Shown here: one piece after another, positions 60,265 to 64,000 of the stretch
Layout of the letters: every line of letters starts with the position of its first letter
How positions within the stretch are numbered: position 1 is the first letter of the stretch
Source of the DNA: Hormoscilla sp. GM7CHS1pb
GTDB taxonomy: Bacteria > Cyanobacteriota > Cyanobacteriia > Cyanobacteriales > Desertifilaceae
Assembly (NCBI GenBank): GCA_014323675.1
Contig: JACONN010000002.1
Span: 2,338,001-2,402,000, forward strand
Reading direction: 5' to 3'
DNA: 64,000 bases
Notes under the pieces: model-generated
The model's input: the letters and a program-made list of their open reading frames with translations, nothing else
What the model was told of the DNA's origin: nothing
The model's database searches: none
Translations under genes and position numbers: made by a program

Positions 60265-60843
60265 AGTCGCGGGAGCGTCATTAAATATATTGACAGTGGC
60301 AGGTAATTTTGTTACTATGGAAAGAATCGAAAATTACCTTGGACTACATAGGGCGATCGCAGTTGGGCAACTTGGGCTTGGCTGTACTCTTGTTCCCAGA
60401 ATCTCGCGCTATGGCTGTGGGGGCTGCTATTACTATGGCCTCGAAGGGCGATCGCCAGCACCAATATAACTGGCCTGCCGATGGAGAGGCTCTCCGACTG
60501 CCGACTGTTCTGCCCGTTACCACCGACATGGTAGAATTGGCGGGCACGATGCCCTAGCCGAACGAGGGCCTTTGTGGTGGAGTGGCTTGTATAGGAGAAT
60601 ACGCTGGTGCTTGAGCAGAGATTGGTTACCATAATGGAAAAGACTTGTTTCAAGTAATCAAAAGCAAAGACGCTTCGTCAGGAATCCACGGATCTCGGCT
60701 TGTCAACTGGACAGCGCCAGAAGCAGCAACATACCTAAGGTGTTGCCTCGGAAATCTCGAAGATGCCAGCGCAGAGGGGAAGTCGCGGGAGCGCCATTAA
60801 AGATATTGACAGTGACAGGTAATTTTGTTACCATCGAAAGCAT
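60265..60843. repeat. Two 63-bp direct repeats in a gene-poor stretch
   Basis: AGTCGCGGGAGCGTCATTAA...GACAGTGGCAGGTAATTTTG at 60265-60327 recurs with a few changes at 60781-60843. Codons around the first could read LVAGASLNILTVAGNFVTME, but no family is recognised. A 70-codon open stretch (SQLGNLGLAVLLFPESRAMA, about 60340-60557) is also unassigned. A GCACGCTCCGGGAACCCTCC unit is at 60850. Nothing else is seen in 60202-60980. Confidence 0.7.
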
Positions 60844-60982
60844 CTTAGCCGCACGCTCCGGGAACCCTCCGCTACTCGTGCACCCCAAAGGGCGATCGGG
60901 GCAGCTGGAGCCAAGCGGCACTCTCCTTAATAGAGTCTTTATTTTTGGGTATTGATAATCTCAAAAAAAGGGCTATCCTGCG

Positions 60983-61785
60983 TTGATAGGAAAAATCGAT
61001 CCGGAGTCTAGTTCTGGTAGAAAATATTGGAACTCTCTAGAAAAAGCAGAGGTAATTTATTTTAGGCCACGCTCGAATAAGAAAATACTAACAACCTTAT
61101 TAAACATTCCCGGGGTGAAAGTTGTCGGAAATACCGAGGCTCATTTAACAGAATTGATTCTGACGATTGAGGCTGAAAAGGAAAAGCAAGAAGCAATTTG
61201 TCCTAGATGTCATCATAAAAGTCTGCGATTGCATCAAAATCATACTTATTTAATTAAGGATTTGCCCTGGAATGAAAAACTTGTTTTTATCAAAATCAAT
61301 CGCCGATAATTTAAGTGCGATTACTGCTCAAAGCCTTTTAGTGAAAAATTAGAATATGTAGCCGAGCGGCGCAAATATACAAATAGACTGAGAGAACAAG
61401 TGGTTCGAGATGTATTAAATGGGGATATTCTGAATGTAGCGACAAGGTATGACTTAAAAGAATCTGAAGTTCAACAAATGCTGTCTTCTGTAGGAAATAT
61501 GAAAATTGAACCGCCATCAACTGAACTAAAAAAGCTAGGTATCGATGAAATTGCGCTGATAAAAGGGCAAGGAAATTATGTAGCAGTTTTGGTAGACATT
61601 GATAATAGCAAACTTCTGGAAATAGTCCCGTCTCGGCGACAAGAAGATTTGCGAGAAGTCTTGCTATCATGGGGTTCTGAGGTTTTAAATGGTATAGAAG
61701 AAGTGAGTATCGACCTGTGGAAACCATATAAAAGTTTAGTGAAAGAGTTGATGCAGAATGCTGAAGCAACATATGCTTTCATGAT
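60983..61785 (+). pseudogene. ISL3-family transposase, nonsense codon and lost C-terminus
   Basis: IPGVKVVGNTEAHLTELILT, CPRCHHKSLRLHQNHTYLIK with DLPWNEKLVFIKINRR form the zinc-finger N-terminus of ISL3 transposases. A TAA replaces an Arg codon at 61307-61309, after which FKCDYCSKPFSEKLEYVAER and LKKLGIDEIALIKGQGNYVA (first catalytic Asp) continue in frame. The sequence ends at VKELMQNAEATYAF, where the normal V-x-D-R-F-H-V-M motif should follow; a group II intron fragment begins there. Confidence 0.82.
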
Positions 61786-61950
61786 AGCTGGTCATAACCG
61801 GGAAGGATTGAGCGGAGAAGCAAAAGCCCATCTGTAATGACGCCGGAACGATAATGTCAACTGTGAAGTTGTGAGTAGTCCCCTTCATTAGCCCTGATAA
61901 CTTATAGATGATGGTGGTGAAAGCCCACTGGAGGGGTGCTCTCGTGACAG
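61786..61950 (+). other. Two shuffled pieces of group II intron ribozyme
   Basis: 61786-61881 (GCTGGTCATAACCGGGAAGG ... GACGCCGGAACGATAATG ... GTGAGTAG) matches the late part of the 56340-57060 fragment. 61885-61950 (CATTAGCCCTGATAACTTAT AGATGATGGTGG) matches its very beginning. The order is reversed relative to a normal intron, so the pieces were joined by rearrangement. Confidence 0.72.
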
Positions 61951-61959
61951 CCAAGGGAA

Positions 61960-62090
61960 ATGATAGATCGATTGATGGCGGAGTTGGGCGCGAAATCATC
62001 CGATGAGGCGATCGCTTATCGCGGCCAGCATCGTTGGGTACAAAGCTATGCACCCATACCCCTGTCAGAACCAGCAAATGAGGGGATCCC
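61960..62090 (+). pseudogene. Possible fragment of a polyketide synthase (pre-KR linker)
   Basis: MIDRLMAELGAKSSDEAIAY followed by RGQHRWVQSYAPIPLSEPAN resembles the '...EVAYRGxHRWVQxFEPxxL' segment ahead of ketoreductase domains of type I polyketide synthases. Only about 40 codons match and the assignment is from memory of the motif, so it is tentative. It lies between intron debris and the truncated start of a histidine kinase. Confidence 0.35.
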
Positions 62091-62114
62091 AATGCCCTCA
62101 GCAAAGAATGCTTT

Positions 62115-63869
62115 TTGGGAATTGCTCTTCAGGAAAAGGAGTTGAAAAGTCCGATCGGGCATATCTGCTTGGCGGGCGATCGGGTCTTAAAGAACGTAGC
62201 ACTTGCCAGAGCAATTTTGAATTTTTTAGCGATGCGGGTATCAGTGGAGCTAGAGCGTCACAGAGCAGAAACTGCCTTGAGGTGCTCAGAAGCCCGCGAA
62301 CGGGAAAAAGCGCAGCAGCTGCAACAAACCCTGCATCAGCTCCAGCAAACCCAGATTCATCTAGAACAAGTCAATGCTCAACTACAGGAATATTCCTATA
62401 AGCTAGAGGAAAAGGTTAAAGAGCGCACCGCTTGCTTAGCGGAATCTAACAGACAACTGGAAGCTGCCAAAGCAGCCGCAGATGAGGCTAACCAAGCGAA
62501 AAGCGAATTTCTCTCCAACATGTCTCACGAACTGCGCACTCCCCTCAACGGCATCTTGGGGTACGCCCAAATCTTGCAACGTTCTCAAACCCTGACGGAC
62601 AAAGAAGCTCATGGCGTTCAAATCATCCACCAGTGCGGCGACCACCTGCTGACTCTCATTAATGATATTCTCGACCTCAGCAAAATCGAAGCCCGGAAAA
62701 TGGAACTCCACCCCAGGGAACTGTATTTCCCCAGCTTCCTGACCGGGGTGGTTTCGATGTGCCGCATCAAAGCTTCTCAAAAAGCCATTGACTTTATCTA
62801 TCAACCCGGTAAGGGACTGCCTGCATCCATCCTTGCGGATGAAAAACGCCTGCGACAAGTGCTCCTTAATCTGTTGGGTAATGCGATCAAGTTTACTGAC
62901 AAGGGTGGTGTTACCTTCAAGGTAGAGATAATAGGTACGGGGGAGGTAAGGACTAAAGTCCTTACTACGAACCAAGTCCGCTTTCAGATCTCAGATACTG
63001 GCGTGGGGATGACCCCCGAAGAATTATCAAAAATATTTCAGCCCTTCGAGCAAGTAGGAGATCCTCACAAACAAGCAGAAGGCACGGGACTGGGATTGGC
63101 AATTAGCCGCCAAATCGTGGAAATGATGGGCAGTAGCATCTCAGTTACCAGTAAACTAGGTCAGGGAAGCGTTTTTACCATCGATTTGGATTTACCTGTT
63201 GCCGCTTCGGACCAGTCCGCAACCGTCGATCCTCAAACAGGACAAATTATCGGCATCTTGGGTGGGACGCGGAAAATCCTACTGGTGGACAACTCTGTGG
63301 AAAATCGAGCCGTGCTTGTGGACCTGCTGAGTGCCATTGGGTTTACAATTATAGAGGCGACTAACGGTCAAGAAGCTTTAGATATTGCCTCCCAGTTTTC
63401 CCCAGACTTAATTATCGCTGACATCGCCATGCCAGTGATGGATGGCTTGGAAATGATCCGGCGACTGCGCCGGACCCCTCAAGCACGGGATATAGTGATG
63501 ATTGTCTCCTCTGCCAAGGTCTACTCGGAAGACCAAAAGCGGAGTCTTGATGCCGGTGCCAACGATTTTCTCCCCAAACCCGTGCGAACTGACGAACTTC
63601 TCGACAAGTTACAGCAGCATTTGGGGCTAGAATGGATTATTGATGCAACTGGACTCAGTCTTGACGCCGCCCAACCTTCGATGACAACTGACTCTTTGAT
63701 TGTTCCCCCACCAGAGGAGATTTCGAGTTTGTTGCATCTGGCCAGGGCGGGCAAGTTCAGTAAAATCAAGAAGCTTGCTGCTAAACTAGAAGAGTATGAC
63801 GACAAATTTGTCCCCTTTGCTGACCGGGTAAGATTCTTTGTGGGTAGTGATAAACATGTAGTGATGTGA
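62115..63869 (+). CDS. Hybrid sensor histidine kinase with receiver domain
   Basis: 584 residues. The start is damaged: it opens in the tail of a GAF/PAS-type sensor ([20 protein letters not shown]) with a TTG as first possible codon, so the sensor part is lost. Order: GAF remnant (1-50), coiled coil (50-125), HisKA with [20 protein letters not shown] (His 138), HATPase with [20 protein letters not shown] (N box), [10 protein letters not shown] and [17 protein letters not shown], then a receiver ([20 protein letters not shown], phosphoacceptor Asp in [13 protein letters not shown], Lys in FLPKPV), and a C-terminal helical region ([20 protein letters not shown]). A 27-bp palindromic repeat has inserted in frame in the HATPase domain (62946-62972). 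The C-terminal [13 protein letters not shown] is atypical. Activity without a sensor is uncertain. Confidence 0.85.
   Translation: MGIALQEKELKSPIGHICLAGDRVLKNVALARAILNFLAMRVSVELERHRAETALRCSEAREREKAQQLQQTLHQLQQTQIHLEQVNAQLQEYSYKLEEKVKERTACLAESNRQLEAAKAAADEANQAKSEFLSNMSHELRTPLNGILGYAQILQRSQTLTDKEAHGVQIIHQCGDHLLTLINDILDLSKIEARKMELHPRELYFPSFLTGVVSMCRIKASQKAIDFIYQPGKGLPASILADEKRLRQVLLNLLGNAIKFTDKGGVTFKVEIIGTGEVRTKVLTTNQVRFQISDTGVGMTPEELSKIFQPFEQVGDPHKQAEGTGLGLAISRQIVEMMGSSISVTSKLGQGSVFTIDLDLPVAASDQSATVDPQTGQIIGILGGTRKILLVDNSVENRAVLVDLLSAIGFTIIEATNGQEALDIASQFSPDLIIADIAMPVMDGLEMIRRLRRTPQARDIVMIVSSAKVYSEDQKRSLDAGANDFLPKPVRTDELLDKLQQHLGLEWIIDATGLSLDAAQPSMTTDSLIVPPPEEISSLLHLARAGKFSKIKKLAAKLEEYDDKFVPFADRVRFFVGSDKHVVM
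62946..62972. repeat. 27-bp palindromic repeat inserted in frame in a kinase gene
   Basis: GTAAGGACTAAAGTCCTTAC followed by TACGAAC: the core of the family at 26974-27044. It contributes exactly nine codons (VRTKVLTTN) between [10 protein letters not shown] and [10 protein letters not shown] of the HATPase domain, a loop position in homologues, without shifting the frame. Confidence 0.82.
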
Positions 63870-64000
63870 TGGCTAGTCTGTCCCAATAGGTGTGGGGATG
63901 TGGCATTTTCAATTTTTCGGCTGGGACGTCAATGCCTGAAATATCGTTATTTGACTTGCCGTTGGATGCCACTATTGCGATCTCCGTCTGAGCTTTCTTG
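63870..64000. other. No gene recognised at the right edge
   Basis: 131 bp after the kinase stop with no supported coding signal on either strand. Confidence 0.5.

Noticed and set aside
1..64000. tRNA, rRNA or known riboswitch genes
   Set aside because: No T-loop GTTCxAxxC with matching acceptor stem and no rRNA-like sequence was found by eye; a covariance search was not possible.

Overview
The window looks like chromosomal DNA of a filamentous, probably oscillatorian, cyanobacterium. Evidence: HIP1 palindromes (GCGATCGC and GATCG-rich variants) are scattered throughout; the IspH, PurE, Amt, GlcDEF, cytochrome-M-like and XisH/XisI proteins are of cyanobacterial type; group II introns, Uma2-type nucleases, UPF0175/DUF3368 and HicBA modules, HEAT-repeat proteins and short palindromic repeats are abundant. 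No tRNA, rRNA or CRISPR array was recognised.

Layout. 0-10 kb: a phospholipase-D-like lipoprotein, AcpH-like protein and the glycolate dehydrogenase genes glcD...glcE-glcF. glcD and glcE are separated by about 3.4 kb of debris (kinase fragment, group II intron 3' end, duplicated piece of glcE) and a secreted-type protein with 50-residue repeats. 10-17 kb: small gene plus DNA methyltransferase, a GluR0-like glutamate-gated K+ channel, nagA broken by a palindromic repeat, purE, and ammonium transporter amt with an NtcA-type box. 18-25 kb: ispH, a 43-bp minisatellite, a HEAT-repeat protein, and a compact four-gene operon ending in xisH-xisI. 25.7-29.4 kb: an APH-fold kinase followed by a HAD phosphatase/HisC-type aminotransferase fusion. 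29.4-37 kb: two small inverted-repeat elements and a giant LamG/FG-GAP surface protein split by a frameshift. 37-45 kb: AbiEii-like gene, cation/proton antiporter, an ORF-less group II intron (minus) and a large ORF-containing group II intron (plus) that itself carries a second intron. 45-50 kb: cytochrome, gene remnants, a saccharopine-dehydrogenase-like gene, and an ABC exporter with a small membrane protein. 50.6-54.8 kb: a toxin-antitoxin graveyard built by a segmental duplication, with toxin genes knocked out by insertion sequences. 54.9-64 kb: leuC, group II debris, a truncated histidine kinase with response regulator, two IS elements and a hybrid histidine kinase.

Three themes recur. 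(1) Many otherwise good genes (glcD, the glutamate channel, amt, the APH kinase, the saccharopine dehydrogenase, the intron HNH domain, hicA) carry a single-base indel, often in a C or G run. This may reflect sequence error rather than true pseudogenes, so function should not be ruled out without read data. (2) Selfish DNA is nested: a 70-bp palindrome family sits inside an IS transposase and inside two group II introns, and an intron sits inside another intron. (3) Short palindromic repeats enter coding regions, sometimes in frame (kinase at 62.9 kb), sometimes destroying the gene (nagA).

Functionally the window links photorespiration (GlcDEF), nitrogen and amino-sugar metabolism (Amt, NagA), isoprenoid, purine and leucine synthesis, signalling, and mobile or defence-related genes. 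The least explained units are the two small genes ahead of xisHI, the kinase plus HAD-aminotransferase pair, the giant LamG/FG-GAP protein and the 70-bp palindrome family.
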